Assembly: GCA_028691905.1 (NCBI GenBank) | Contig: JAQUYJ010000006.1 | Span: forward strand, 1-20,120 | DNA length: 20,120 bases | Source: Bacilli bacterium | GTDB taxonomy: Bacteria; Bacillota_I; Bacilli_A; ML615J-28; CAG-698 | Direction of reading: 5' to 3' | Part shown: in pieces, positions 1 to 7,652 of the stretch | How the letters are laid out: each line of letters opens with the position of its first letter | Numbering within the stretch: the stretch's first letter is position 1 | Program-made: the position numbers and the translations under genes | The notes under the pieces: model-generated | What the model saw: only the letters and a program-made list of their open reading frames with translations | What the model was told of the DNA's origin: nothing | Databases searched by the model: none

Positions 1-1
1 A

Positions 2-1573
2 CCGTGGTCCAAAATGCAACAGGATAAATGGAACCTGGCAACTGTAAAAGCGATGGCGACCAATTATGAATTTTTGAACCCTGGATATCGTGTCATTGCT
101 GCGATTAACGGTGATTTCTTTGATATCAATTCTACAAAACCATTTCCTAAAACACCAAGCGGAGCACATGTTGCTAATGGTGAATTCTATAAGTCAATTT
201 CCGGAAATGCCGTTAGTTTTACAAATGATGGCAGTACCAATACATTAATCGGAGACGGAGCTCCAACCAGAACAGCTACTATGAAGCTTGCAGTTTACGA
301 TGCAGAAGGAAATATCACAAATCAATTTGATATTAATAAAATCAACAGTGCACCAGGAGCAAATGAAATTGCCATTTACTATGCCAATTGGGCTTTTGAA
401 GCTGGTGTTGCAGCACAAAGGCTTATTCCAATTAATGTAACCGATGCGATTATCGTTGAAAATGGGGAATATGCTTTACCAATTGCAACCAATGATTTTT
501 ATGGACTTGGTACCATAAGCAAATTTGGAGCCAGTGAATTGAATGCAGGTGATTTTGCGATTGTCAGCAATAATCCTGATGTTACAGCACTTCTCCAATC
601 CGGTGTTAAAATCAGAGCACAATTTGAGTATACAGGAAAATTTGCCGGAGCGCAAAATGTTGTTGGTGTTGGTCAAACAATTCTTCGGGATGGTGCTTTA
701 GCCGGTGATGATAAAAACAGACATCCTCGAACAATGGTTGGAATGAAAGAAGACGGCACAATTATTATGACTGTTGTTGATGGACGTCAACCCAATACAA
801 ATATGTATGGAGCAACCCAAACCGAAATGGCAGCAATTCTTGCTCATTATGGTTGTGTTGATGGTTATAACTTGGATGGTGGTGGTTCTTCCACAATGAT
901 TATCTTGGATGACGGGGAATTCAGAGTAATGAACTCACCATCCGACGGTGTAGAAAGAAGTGACTCCAACTGTATTCTGATTGTTGCCAAAGTACCAACA
1001 ATTGAGTTTTCAGCGGATGTAACAACAGAAAGTGTTACAGTCAATGCATCTGTTGTTGATAAAAAAGGTGTTGATTTCACTGATTTATATGTTAAAGTTG
1101 GTGAAGAATACAAAAAAGTAGAAGATGGTAAAGCTGTTTTCACCGGATTAGACCCAAACACTCCTGTTCCATACGTTTTTTATGGATATAAAGATGGTGT
1201 CTATCGTGAATTGGTTTTGGAAGGTCGTACCCAAACAGCAAAAAGATTACCTGAATTGACCCTCTTTGAACTAATGGTTGATGATGGGGATCTCTATGTG
1301 TACGTCGCTTTTGAGGATCCTGATCTTGCTGTGTCAAGGCAATTTGTGAAATTGGGAGATATTTCGATTGCGGTATCAAAAGGTGTTGCAATTTTTGAGG
1401 ATTTCGAAGGTAATTTAATGGATACCAGAATCAGCTTTAGTTATGATGTGGTAGATGGGGAAGGCCGCATCGATCAAGAATATACTCCGCAAAGAATGCG
1501 ATTTGGCTTAACAGTATTTATGAATATTGCACTCCAGGAAACAATTGACGCAATTAAAAGTATATATGAGTAA
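2..1573 (+). CDS. Phosphodiester glycosidase (NAGPA-like) family protein, 5' end outside window
   Basis: This is the C-terminal 523 residues of a protein of the NAGPA family, whose members cleave phosphodiester-linked sugars or occur in exopolysaccharide loci. The family signatures are NGDFF (about nt 110-124), HPRTM (about nt 721-735), VDGRQ, and NLDGGGSSTM (nt 869-898), the glycine-rich active-site loop. The reading frame is open to the left edge. The codons before the ATG at 14 spell PWSK, which aligns with PWSK at residues 83-86 of the downstream paralog, so the ATG at 14 is internal and roughly 80 N-terminal residues, probably including a signal peptide, lie outside the window. About 200 residues after the catalytic domain look like two beta-rich Ig/FN3-like modules, and a hydrophobic tail ends the protein. 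The exact substrate cannot be read from the sequence. A terminator follows immediately. Confidence 0.88.
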   Translation, partial: PWSKMQQDKWNLATVKAMATNYEFLNPGYRVIAAINGDFFDINSTKPFPKTPSGAHVANGEFYKSISGNAVSFTNDGSTNTLIGDGAPTRTATMKLAVYDAEGNITNQFDINKINSAPGANEIAIYYANWAFEAGVAAQRLIPINVTDAIIVENGEYALPIATNDFYGLGTISKFGASELNAGDFAIVSNNPDVTALLQSGVKIRAQFEYTGKFAGAQNVVGVGQTILRDGALAGDDKNRHPRTMVGMKEDGTIIMTVVDGRQPNTNMYGATQTEMAAILAHYGCVDGYNLDGGGSSTMIILDDGEFRVMNSPSDGVERSDSNCILIVAKVPTIEFSADVTTESVTVNASVVDKKGVDFTDLYVKVGEEYKKVEDGKAVFTGLDPNTPVPYVFYGYKDGVYRELVLEGRTQTAKRLPELTLFELMVDDGDLYVYVAFEDPDLAVSRQFVKLGDISIAVSKGVAIFEDFEGNLMDTRISFSYDVVDGEGRIDQEYTPQRMRFGLTVFMNIALQETIDAIKSIYE

Positions 1574-1598
1574 AGGCACTATGTGCCTTTTTCTTTTA
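1572..1598 (+). terminator. Intrinsic terminator after first NAGPA-like gene
   Basis: The 8-bp stem AAAGGCAC/GTGCCTTT with the loop TAT (1572-1590) runs into a T-rich tract. The stem begins inside the stop codon of the upstream gene. It separates the two paralogs into independent transcription units. Confidence 0.9.
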
Positions 1599-1627
1599 TT
1601 TACTTTACTCTCTAAACATGCTATAAT
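1599..1627 (+). promoter_or_regulatory. Promoter for second NAGPA-like gene
   Basis: A -35 element TTTACT (1599-1604), a 17-bp spacer and TATAAT (1622-1627) are preceded by TGc, giving an extended -10. The predicted start of transcription is near 1634, leaving a very short leader before the ATG at 1645. The AGAGG in the leader lies between AATAC and GTATT, which could form a small hairpin. Confidence 0.85.
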
Positions 1628-1644
1628 AATACAGAGGTATTGTT

Positions 1645-3471
1645 ATGAATCACATTTTGAAAAAGTTTTTAATTTTTGTTTTTTTACTCTTATTTGTCAG
1701 TGTTTCTATTCCTGTCTATGGCACCGACTTTGGAGGTGCCACTTATGTAGTGGATGAGAGAACTGCAACCCATAATTTACCATTCAATATTAAACACTTT
1801 ACGGAACTTGGTCGATCGGGGATTACTACCTTATCCAAACAGCAAGTAAATATTTTGGAAGTACCGGCGACAGCTGATATTAAAATAGTGCCGTGGTCTA
1901 AACTTGGATCATCAAAATGGACAATGACGACAGTTCGCAGCATGGCAGAAGATTTTGAAAGGGATAATCCAGGTTACAAAGTATTGGCTGGTATTAACGG
2001 CGATTTCTTTGACATTAGCGGGACACAAAATCTCCCATATGCTACAGTTGGCCCCCATGTTGCAATGGGGCATTATTACAAGATAACAGATACACCATCG
2101 ACGACCAGAAATCCCATAGGCTTCAAAAACGATGGTTCACTGAAACCGATAGTTGGAAATGTTCCCTATGAAGTGAGCAGTAAAATGAAATTGACAATAT
2201 ATGGGATCAATGACAGTGTTTTATTTGAAACTGATATTGACCGGGTGAATCAGGAACCTCTGACAAATGAAATTGCCCTATATTATGCCAATTGGGGAAG
2301 CGATAAGAAAATTATTCCAATCTCCAGTCCGATAGGATTTGTGGTTGAATCAGCAACACATGCACTTGCTTTTTCTGAAAATGATTTTTATGGAATTGGA
2401 ACAATTACCAGGCAGATTGCAAAAACCTTATATGAAGGAGAATTCAGCATTGTATCAAATAATACTGAAGTTTCACAATTGCTTGCTGCCGGTGTAACAA
2501 TCCGGGTTCAATATGAATTTGCCGGAGCATATGAAGGCATTGAATATGCAACCGGAGCAGGTAAACCTATAATCTATGACGGTGTTTTTATGCCTGATAC
2601 GACTGATTTTGGAATAGCCAGGCATCCAAGAACAATGATTGGCAGTAAAGCAGATGGATCGATAGTTATGGCTGTTGTCGATGGCCGTCAAACCGACATG
2701 ACTGGTGTTTCCCAACAGGAAATGGGAGCAATTCTTCATCACTATGGCTGTATAGATGCGTACAATCTTGATGGGGGTGGCTCATCAACGATGATAATTC
2801 TGGATGATGGAGAATTTGTCGTTACAAACTCTCCTTCCGATGGTCGCGAAAGAAGTGATTCCAATTGTTTACTCGTTGCTGTGCGTGTTCCGATAATAAC
2901 ATTTGAGCCAATTCAAATATTGGAAAATCAATTAACCATTCATGCTACAGTTGACGATTATAATGGGTATACTTTTGCGGATCTATATGTAAAATGCAAC
3001 GATGAGATAAAAAAAGTCGATAATGATGAAGTTACTTTTACCAATCTTGCAAGCAATACTCCTTATTCCTATGAATTTTATTACAAGGAACAGGATACTT
3101 TCACCAGTTTAATTGTTCAGAATAAAGTGCTGACAGCAAAAGAAATACCAATAGTGGATTATGTGCGAATTGAAAAAATAGGCAGTGATGTCGTCGTCAA
3201 AATTGAGTTGGTGGATAATGATTTATCCCTGACCAGATACTCAGTTGAATTAAACGGACAATCAAAAGTAATCAGTAATAATGAAGTCATTTTTTATGAT
3301 TTCGATGAGCAAATTGAAACAATAATTTTAAAATACAGTTATGACATAAATGATGGTAATGGCAGAATAGACATTGTAAATGACCAACTGGCCATGAAAT
3401 GTTCGTTGTCGATTCTGATGCAAATCGTATTCGGTCAAATTGAAACAATAGCATTTGGAATATTCCAATAA
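1645..3471 (+). CDS. Secreted phosphodiester glycosidase (NAGPA-like) family protein, complete paralog
   Basis: The 608-residue protein opens with a Sec-type signal peptide: Lys residues near position 6, a long hydrophobic core to about residue 22, and a likely cleavage after VYG near residue 26. The mature protein should therefore be exported. The NAGPA fold spans about residues 80-415, with NGDFF at 118-122, HPRTM at 327-331, VDGRQ at 345-349 and NLDGGGSSTM at 374-383. Two Ig/FN3-like beta modules are inferred at about 415-580. The C-terminal tail is hydrophobic and has a counterpart in the upstream paralog. The start at 1645 is supported by AGAGG upstream and by the signal peptide. Known relatives act on phosphodiester-linked sugars in glycans or cell envelopes; the substrate here is unknown. 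No terminator precedes the rRNA methyltransferase gene 19 bp downstream, so the two may be cotranscribed. Confidence 0.9.
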   Translation: MNHILKKFLIFVFLLLFVSVSIPVYGTDFGGATYVVDERTATHNLPFNIKHFTELGRSGITTLSKQQVNILEVPATADIKIVPWSKLGSSKWTMTTVRSMAEDFERDNPGYKVLAGINGDFFDISGTQNLPYATVGPHVAMGHYYKITDTPSTTRNPIGFKNDGSLKPIVGNVPYEVSSKMKLTIYGINDSVLFETDIDRVNQEPLTNEIALYYANWGSDKKIIPISSPIGFVVESATHALAFSENDFYGIGTITRQIAKTLYEGEFSIVSNNTEVSQLLAAGVTIRVQYEFAGAYEGIEYATGAGKPIIYDGVFMPDTTDFGIARHPRTMIGSKADGSIVMAVVDGRQTDMTGVSQQEMGAILHHYGCIDAYNLDGGGSSTMIILDDGEFVVTNSPSDGRERSDSNCLLVAVRVPIITFEPIQILENQLTIHATVDDYNGYTFADLYVKCNDEIKKVDNDEVTFTNLASNTPYSYEFYYKEQDTFTSLIVQNKVLTAKEIPIVDYVRIEKIGSDVVVKIELVDNDLSLTRYSVELNGQSKVISNNEVIFYDFDEQIETIILKYSYDINDGNGRIDIVNDQLAMKCSLSILMQIVFGQIETIAFGIFQ

Positions 3472-3490
3472 AAGAAAGAGGATATAAAAA

Positions 3491-4843
3491 ATGAATCATC
3501 CCATTCAATTAAATGATTCAATATTAATTACGATTAAACGTTTAGGCATTAATGGTGAAGGTATTGGCTATTATAAACGTTTAGCTGTGTTTGTTGAAGA
3601 CGCGCTACCGGAAGAAGTAGTGGAAGTAAAAATTACGGAAATAAAAGAAAAATATGTCAAAGGGGTAATTACCCAAATCAAAGAGAAATCACCCAACAGA
3701 ATGGACCCTCCCTGTCCTTATTTTGGAAAATGTGGAGGCTGTCAAATTCAACATATGAATTATGATACGCAGTTACTTGAAAAAAAACATCTTGTAATGG
3801 AAGCATTTGAACGATATTATCAAGGGGATATGAGAAAAATTCCTATTTATGATACGATAGGAATGGATGAGCCTTTCTTTTACCGTAATAAATCAAGCTT
3901 GCCTTTACGCCATGATGGAAAAAAAGTAGTTGCAGGAATGTATGCAAAAAACTCCAATCATTTGGTTTTCATCGATGAGTGCATGGTTGAAAGTAAATTA
4001 ATTAACGAAGCAAGGAAATTAATTTTGGACCGTTTAACCCAAGCCCAGGTCGATATTTATAATCCCAAGACAAAAAAAGGGATACTGCGATTTTTGATTA
4101 TTCGAGCTTTTGAAGATACTAAAGAAACTCAAGTCACATTTGTTTTAACCAAACCGGATCGGAAATTAATTGATTTATTATCCAAACTGCCATATACCTC
4201 TCATAATTATTCAATCAATGCAGATGATAAAGCAATCGAGTTGTTCGGAAAGGAAACCATTTTGGTTTCCGGAAAAGAAACTATCCAAGGCAAATTAATG
4301 AATTTATCGTTTTCGATATCACCAATGGCTTTTTACCAATTGAATTCCAAACAGACAGAAGTTCTGTATGAACAGATTAAAAAAGCCTGCCATTTAACTG
4401 GACAGGAAAAAATATTGGATTGTTATTGTGGAATCGGAAGTATTGGTATGATGTTGGCTCCAACCGCAAAAGAAGTAAGAGGAATTGATACCAACAAAGA
4501 AGGAATTGAAAATGCGAAACTGTTTGCCCTTCAAAATCAAATTGGCAATGCTTTCTTCTATGCTGGAAACATATTACCCTACATGGACCAGTTTGAAAAA
4601 GAAGGGTTTATTCCCGACATCGTTGTCGTGGATCCTCCTCGTAAAGGGCTGGAACTGAATTTCATCCAGTATCTTCAAAAAAGTAAAATTAAAAAAATAG
4701 TCTATGTCTCCTGTAACCCGGCAACACTGGCTAAAAATGCCAGTCATTTACACAAAGAATATATTATCCGTTGGATTCAACCCCTCGATATGTTTGCCCA
4801 AACTGCCAATGTGGAAGCTGTATGTCTTCTGGAGCGAAGATAA
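3491..4843 (+). CDS. rlmCD: 23S rRNA (uracil-5-)-methyltransferase, RlmCD/RumA family
   Basis: This 450-residue protein transfers a methyl group from S-adenosylmethionine to C5 of uridine in RNA, most likely 23S rRNA. A TRAM RNA-binding domain occupies about residues 1-62. The [4Fe-4S] ligands of the RumA family are visible as C75, C81, C84 and C164. The Rossmann methyltransferase domain has DCYCGIGSIG at 310-319, DPPRKG at 381-386, and the catalytic cysteine C408 in YVSCNP. All key residues are intact and the length is typical. Gram-positive members commonly methylate both U747 and U1939 (RlmCD), but the sequence alone does not separate RlmCD from RlmD or tRNA-acting TrmFO-like roles. The gene begins 19 bp after the glycosidase with an AGAGGA ribosome binding site and is closed by a long hairpin terminator. 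Confidence 0.92.
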   Translation: MNHPIQLNDSILITIKRLGINGEGIGYYKRLAVFVEDALPEEVVEVKITEIKEKYVKGVITQIKEKSPNRMDPPCPYFGKCGGCQIQHMNYDTQLLEKKHLVMEAFERYYQGDMRKIPIYDTIGMDEPFFYRNKSSLPLRHDGKKVVAGMYAKNSNHLVFIDECMVESKLINEARKLILDRLTQAQVDIYNPKTKKGILRFLIIRAFEDTKETQVTFVLTKPDRKLIDLLSKLPYTSHNYSINADDKAIELFGKETILVSGKETIQGKLMNLSFSISPMAFYQLNSKQTEVLYEQIKKACHLTGQEKILDCYCGIGSIGMMLAPTAKEVRGIDTNKEGIENAKLFALQNQIGNAFFYAGNILPYMDQFEKEGFIPDIVVVDPPRKGLELNFIQYLQKSKIKKIVYVSCNPATLAKNASHLHKEYIIRWIQPLDMFAQTANVEAVCLLERR

Positions 4844-4855
4844 GGACACACAAAT

Positions 4856-4910
4856 AACTACCCTTATAACTGACTTGACCTGAAAAGTTATTCATAAAGG
4901 TAGTTTTTTA
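4856..4910 (+). terminator. Long hairpin terminator after rRNA methyltransferase
   Basis: An outer stem AACTACC(C)TT / AAGGTAGTT, with a single bulged C, encloses a second stem ATAACT/AGTTAT and is followed by TTTTTTA. This is a long, two-part intrinsic terminator. Confidence 0.85.
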
Positions 4911-4930
4911 TCTATTGAATCGATTATTGC

Positions 4931-4959
4931 TTGAAATAATTAGCTGAAAAGTTTATAAT
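4931..4959 (+). promoter_or_regulatory. Promoter with a long leader ahead of the short alkyltransferase-like gene
   Basis: TTGAAA (4931-4936), a 17-bp spacer and TATAAT (4954-4959) form a near-consensus vegetative promoter. Transcription would start near 4966, about 230 nt before the preferred start codon at 5199, which is far longer than other leaders in this window. Confidence 0.75.
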
Positions 4960-4965
4960 ACAATG

Positions 4966-5153
4966 TATCATGATAAAACAGGTATGAGTATATTTTTTAT
5001 AGAGTTTGATTGGCTTTAAAAAGGTTTAGTCAAATTGATTAAGACAGACAACTGTAAATGAAAATTATTTAATCAATTCAATAGCATAATCATATTGGCG
5101 GTAGTTTATTATCTATCACAAAGTTGATGTGCTATGAAATGTGATTAAAAGAA
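4966..5153 (+). other. Foldable untranslated leader or small RNA region (intergenic 4844-5153)
   Basis: This gene-free stretch follows the promoter at 4931-4959. It contains a 10-bp perfect inverted repeat, AATTGATTAA (5033-5042) and TTAATCAATT (5069-5078), with an inner ACAG/CTGT stem in the loop. Further on, ATCAC/GTGAT and CACA/TGTG (about 5115-5144) could form a second hairpin. The stems are AT-rich and match no riboswitch I recognise. An 18-codon reading frame at 4963-5019 has no ribosome binding site and starts before the predicted transcript start, so it is not called as a gene. Confidence 0.35.
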
Positions 5154-5198
5154 ATGGGAAACTGTATAAATAGAAAACCAACCGGATTGGAGCAGAAA

Positions 5199-5510
5199 AT
5201 GGGTAAACATCTGAATGAAGATCTCATCTATCAAATTTTGAGTGTTGTGGAAGAAATACCTTATGGAAGGGTAGCAACATATGGTCAAATCGCCTGTTTG
5301 ATTGGCCGTGAAAATAATTCGCGACTCGTAGGTCGCGTCCTGGGTCTTTCTGAATATTATGGCAATTATCCCTGTCACCGAGTAGTCAATCACATCGGAA
5401 GAACTGCCCCCGGCTGGGCAGAACAGAAAGAGTATTTAAGTGAAGAAGGTGTTGGATTTAAAGCAAATGGTTGTGTGGATTTAAAAAAATATCAATGGCA
5501 AAACGATTAA
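5199..5510 (+). CDS. Short MGMT-family (alkyltransferase-like) DNA-binding protein
   Basis: The 103-residue protein matches only the C-terminal DNA-binding domain of O6-alkylguanine-DNA alkyltransferases. It has GRVATYGQIA at 23-32 (helix-turn-helix), an arginine-finger candidate R42 in NSRLVGR, and PCHRVVN at 58-64 with the acceptor cysteine C59 present. Classical alkyltransferase-like (ATL) proteins have Trp in place of this Cys, so it may still accept alkyl groups or may only bind damaged DNA. The N-terminal domain of full-length MGMT is absent. The start at 5199 is preferred because TTGGAG lies 7 bp upstream and the domain begins there. An in-frame ATG at 5154 would add 15 residues but has only a weak AAAGAA upstream. 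A full-length homologue lies at 11620. Confidence 0.8.
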   Translation: MGKHLNEDLIYQILSVVEEIPYGRVATYGQIACLIGRENNSRLVGRVLGLSEYYGNYPCHRVVNHIGRTAPGWAEQKEYLSEEGVGFKANGCVDLKKYQWQND

Positions 5511-5515
5511 TGTTA

Positions 5516-5544
5516 TTTACTTTTATAACCAAACTTAGTATAAT
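5516..5544 (+). promoter_or_regulatory. Promoter for the PPC-nitroreductase-flavodoxin-kinase operon
   Basis: TTTACT (5516-5521), a 17-bp spacer and TATAAT (5539-5544). The same -35 hexamer and spacer length occur at 1599 and 15235. The promoter lies directly after the stop codon of the preceding gene, and no clear terminator separates them. Confidence 0.8.
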
Positions 5545-5589
5545 TATTTTGCGTTAAATACTGTAAAAAATCAGAAAAGGAAAAGAAAA

Positions 5590-6009
5590 ATGAAATATAA
5601 GAGATTGAATCAAACTATTGTTTTACGTTTGGAACGAGGAGAAGAAATTCTTGAAAAAGTGAAAGAAATTGCTCAATTAGAGCATATTAAACTTGCTACC
5701 GTGCAGGCGATTGGTGCTACCAATGATTTTACTGTAGGGGTTTATAAAGTGGAAGAAAAAAAATATTATTCCAATCATTTCGAAGGTGATTTTGAAATTA
5801 CTTCCTTATTAGGCACCATCAATACCATGAATGATGCATTCTACTGTCATATCCATATGAATGCCGGAAACGAATTGGGTCAGGTATTTGGAGGGCATTT
5901 AAACAGGGCTGTAATCAGTGCAACATGTGAAATGATTATTACCGTAATCGATGGAAAAGTAGATCGTTTTCGGGATGATGAATTGGGACTGAATTTATTT
6001 AATTTGTAG
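5590..6009 (+). CDS. PPC/DUF296 domain protein
   Basis: The 139-residue protein consists of a single plants-and-prokaryotes-conserved (PPC, DUF296) domain. The family signature is clear: HIHMN at 87-91 and GQVFGGHL at 97-104, with H87, H89 and H103 as the likely metal ligands at the trimer interface. Archaeal and bacterial members are stand-alone trimeric proteins of unknown biochemical role, while in plants the domain accompanies AT-hooks; there is no AT-hook here. The start has AAAGGA upstream. It is the first gene of an operon and is followed 22 bp later by a nitroreductase. The function is not known; the histidine cluster suggests metal or small-ligand binding. Confidence 0.88.
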   Translation: MKYKRLNQTIVLRLERGEEILEKVKEIAQLEHIKLATVQAIGATNDFTVGVYKVEEKKYYSNHFEGDFEITSLLGTINTMNDAFYCHIHMNAGNELGQVFGGHLNRAVISATCEMIITVIDGKVDRFRDDELGLNLFNL

Positions 6010-6031
6010 AGAAAGGGAATAGGAGAATATA

Positions 6032-6541
6032 ATGGATGTTTTTGAAGCAATGCAAAAAAGAAGAAGTGTACGTAAATTTACGGATCAAAAAGTGGAAGAC
6101 GAGAAAGTTCAAACGATTCTTCACAGTGCTATGAGCGGTCCCAGTGCATGCAATCGACGACCATGGGAATTTTATGTTGTAACAAACGAAGTACTGCTGG
6201 AACAAATAAAAAAAGCATCTCGTTTTTCCAATTTTAATTCACCAATGGTTATTATTGTCGCCGGAAATTTACACCACGCGTTGCCACTTCAATTAAGTGA
6301 ATATTGGGTACAGGATTGTTCAGCGGCTGTTGAGAATATTTTATTAAGTGCAACTGCTCTCGGGCTGGGATCGGTTTGGTGTGGACTGAAACCTCAGAAA
6401 AGGCCGATGGACCGTGTACGTGCGATACTGGGAATTCCTGATTATATTGAACCACTTGCTTTAATCCATGTCGGATATCCCGCTCAAGAAAGTATTCCCC
6501 GTGATCAGTATGAAGAAAGTAAATTGCATTATTTTAAGTGA
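6032..6541 (+). CDS. Nitroreductase family flavoprotein
   Basis: The 169-residue protein is a small, probably FMN-dependent member of the nitroreductase fold. The N-terminal RRSVRKF (10-16) is the phosphate-binding signature of FMN. SGPSACNRRPWEF (about 35-47) and the GLGSVWCGL segment (about 111-119) are typical of the short subfamily. Such enzymes reduce nitro compounds, quinones or flavins with NAD(P)H, but the physiological substrate cannot be assigned from sequence. AGGAGA lies 6 bp before the ATG. The gene is followed by a flavodoxin-like protein 10 bp downstream, which suggests that flavin electron transfer is a shared theme of the operon. Confidence 0.9.
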   Translation: MDVFEAMQKRRSVRKFTDQKVEDEKVQTILHSAMSGPSACNRRPWEFYVVTNEVLLEQIKKASRFSNFNSPMVIIVAGNLHHALPLQLSEYWVQDCSAAVENILLSATALGLGSVWCGLKPQKRPMDRVRAILGIPDYIEPLALIHVGYPAQESIPRDQYEESKLHYFK

Positions 6542-6551
6542 GGTAAATAAA

Positions 6552-7031
6552 ATGAATAGTATTATTTATGAAAGCAATACGGGTTTCACAAAACAATACG
6601 CTATGATGTTGCAGGAAAAACTGCATATTCCTGCCTATGAACGAAAAGCAAAACATGCGTTTAAAGAACCGATTATTTACATGGGATGGACATTTGCCGG
6701 AAAGATTGTTGGTTTGCGTGCTGCAAGGAAAAAGTATAAAATTTTCTGTGTGATTGGAGTTGGAATGGGGGACCCAACAGAGGATTACCGAGTAGAGATT
6801 CAAAAAGCAAATCAAATCGAGGAACCTTTCTTTTACTTGCAGGGTGGGTTAGCTCCGCAAAAACTGAAAGGTATAAAAAAGTGGATTATTAATATGGTTG
6901 GGAAAATGACCATAAAAGAAAATAAGCCGGGGAATGAAAGAGTAATACAATTATTTCAAGAAGGCGGCAGTTATGTTGATGAAAAGGCCTTATTGCCTAT
7001 TCTTTCCTTTATCAACGAGCAGGACCGATGA
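6552..7031 (+). CDS. Flavodoxin-domain protein
   Basis: The 159-residue protein begins MNSIIYESNTGFTKQYA, in which SNTGFT (8-13) resembles the FMN phosphate-binding loop of flavodoxins. A second segment, YMGWTFAGKIVG (about 38-49), fits the flavin-contacting loop. The later VIGVGMGDP segment (about 67-75) continues the alpha/beta pattern. The start at 6552 is chosen because GAGGTAA precedes it at normal spacing and the fold starts there; upstream in-frame codons lie inside the nitroreductase gene. It overlaps the next gene by 4 bp (ATGA), indicating translational coupling. It could carry electrons for the adjacent nitroreductase, but this is inference. Confidence 0.78.
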   Translation: MNSIIYESNTGFTKQYAMMLQEKLHIPAYERKAKHAFKEPIIYMGWTFAGKIVGLRAARKKYKIFCVIGVGMGDPTEDYRVEIQKANQIEEPFFYLQGGLAPQKLKGIKKWIINMVGKMTIKENKPGNERVIQLFQEGGSYVDEKALLPILSFINEQDR

Positions 7032-7576
7032 ATTTAGTCATCATTGTTGGACCGGGAGCAGTTGGGAAAATGACAGTTGGTCAGGAATTGGCAAAATTAA
7101 CCAACTATTGTTTGCTCCATAACCATGCAACCATTGAATTGGTACTGGATGTTTTTAAAGAATTTCATTCTGAAACCATATTAAAATTACGGGATTGTCT
7201 GTTGGATCAATTTTTAAAAACAAATAACACAGGATTGATAGTGACAATGATTTGGGCATTTGATGAACAGGAGGATTGGAATATTATACATTCCTATGTT
7301 GATAAATGGAAAGGACATGGCGAAGTTTATTTTGTTGAACTGGAAGCTCCACAACCAGAGCGTTTAATCCGCAACAAAACTCCCAACAGATTACTTCACA
7401 AACCATCAAAAAGAAATTTAACAGCATCCGAAGAAATGTTATTGCGACTGGACAGCAAATATCGTCAAAACAGCAAAGAAGGAGAAATCCCTTATCCAAA
7501 TTATCTTCGCGTAAATAATGAAAAGATGTCAGCTTTGGAAACAGCTGGTTATATTAAAAAATATTTTTCACTGTAA
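7028..7576 (+). CDS. P-loop NTPase, small-molecule-kinase-like
   Basis: The 182-residue protein has a Walker A motif GPGAVGKMT at 8-16 at its extreme N terminus, as in shikimate, nucleoside and antibiotic kinases. The HNHATIEL segment (about 32-39) is typical of a family of small ATP-binding proteins with no assigned substrate. The second half contains a basic stretch (RNKTPNRLLHKPSKRN, about 115-130) that could be the kinase lid. No transmembrane segment or signal peptide is present. It is the last gene of the operon, with a 4-bp overlap with the flavodoxin and a terminator that begins inside its stop codon. I would not name a substrate. Confidence 0.75.
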   Translation: MNLVIIVGPGAVGKMTVGQELAKLTNYCLLHNHATIELVLDVFKEFHSETILKLRDCLLDQFLKTNNTGLIVTMIWAFDEQEDWNIIHSYVDKWKGHGEVYFVELEAPQPERLIRNKTPNRLLHKPSKRNLTASEEMLLRLDSKYRQNSKEGEIPYPNYLRVNNEKMSALETAGYIKKYFSL

Positions 7577-7600
7577 AGCCTGCCAAAGGCTTTTTCTTTA
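7575..7600 (+). terminator. Intrinsic terminator closing the four-gene operon
   Basis: The stem AAAGCCT/AGGCTTT with a 5-nt loop (7575-7593) is followed by TTTTTCTTT. It begins within the TAA stop codon. Confidence 0.88.
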
Positions 7601-7629
7601 TTGCGCGAACGGATTAAAAATGTTATAAT
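7601..7629 (+). promoter_or_regulatory. Promoter of the GH9 gene
   Basis: A weak -35 TTGCGC (7601-7606), a 17-bp spacer and TATAAT (7624-7629) preceded by TGt, an extended -10 that can compensate for the weak -35. It abuts the upstream terminator. Confidence 0.75.
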
Positions 7630-7652
7630 ACATATCATAAGAGAGGAAACAT

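Noticed and set aside
865..1391. Minus-strand ORFs opposite the first glycosidase
   Set aside because: They are reverse-frame shadows of a well-supported coding gene, with no ribosome binding site or recognisable domain.
14..1573. A complete gene starting at the ATG at 14
   Set aside because: The preceding codons read PWSK and align with the interior of the downstream paralog, so the gene starts before the window.
4963..5019. 18-codon small ORF after the promoter at 4931
   Set aside because: It starts before the predicted transcript start and has no ribosome binding site.
6468..6551. Longer flavodoxin start inside the nitroreductase gene
   Set aside because: No ribosome binding site precedes it, while GAGGTAA precedes ATG 6552 and the domain starts there.
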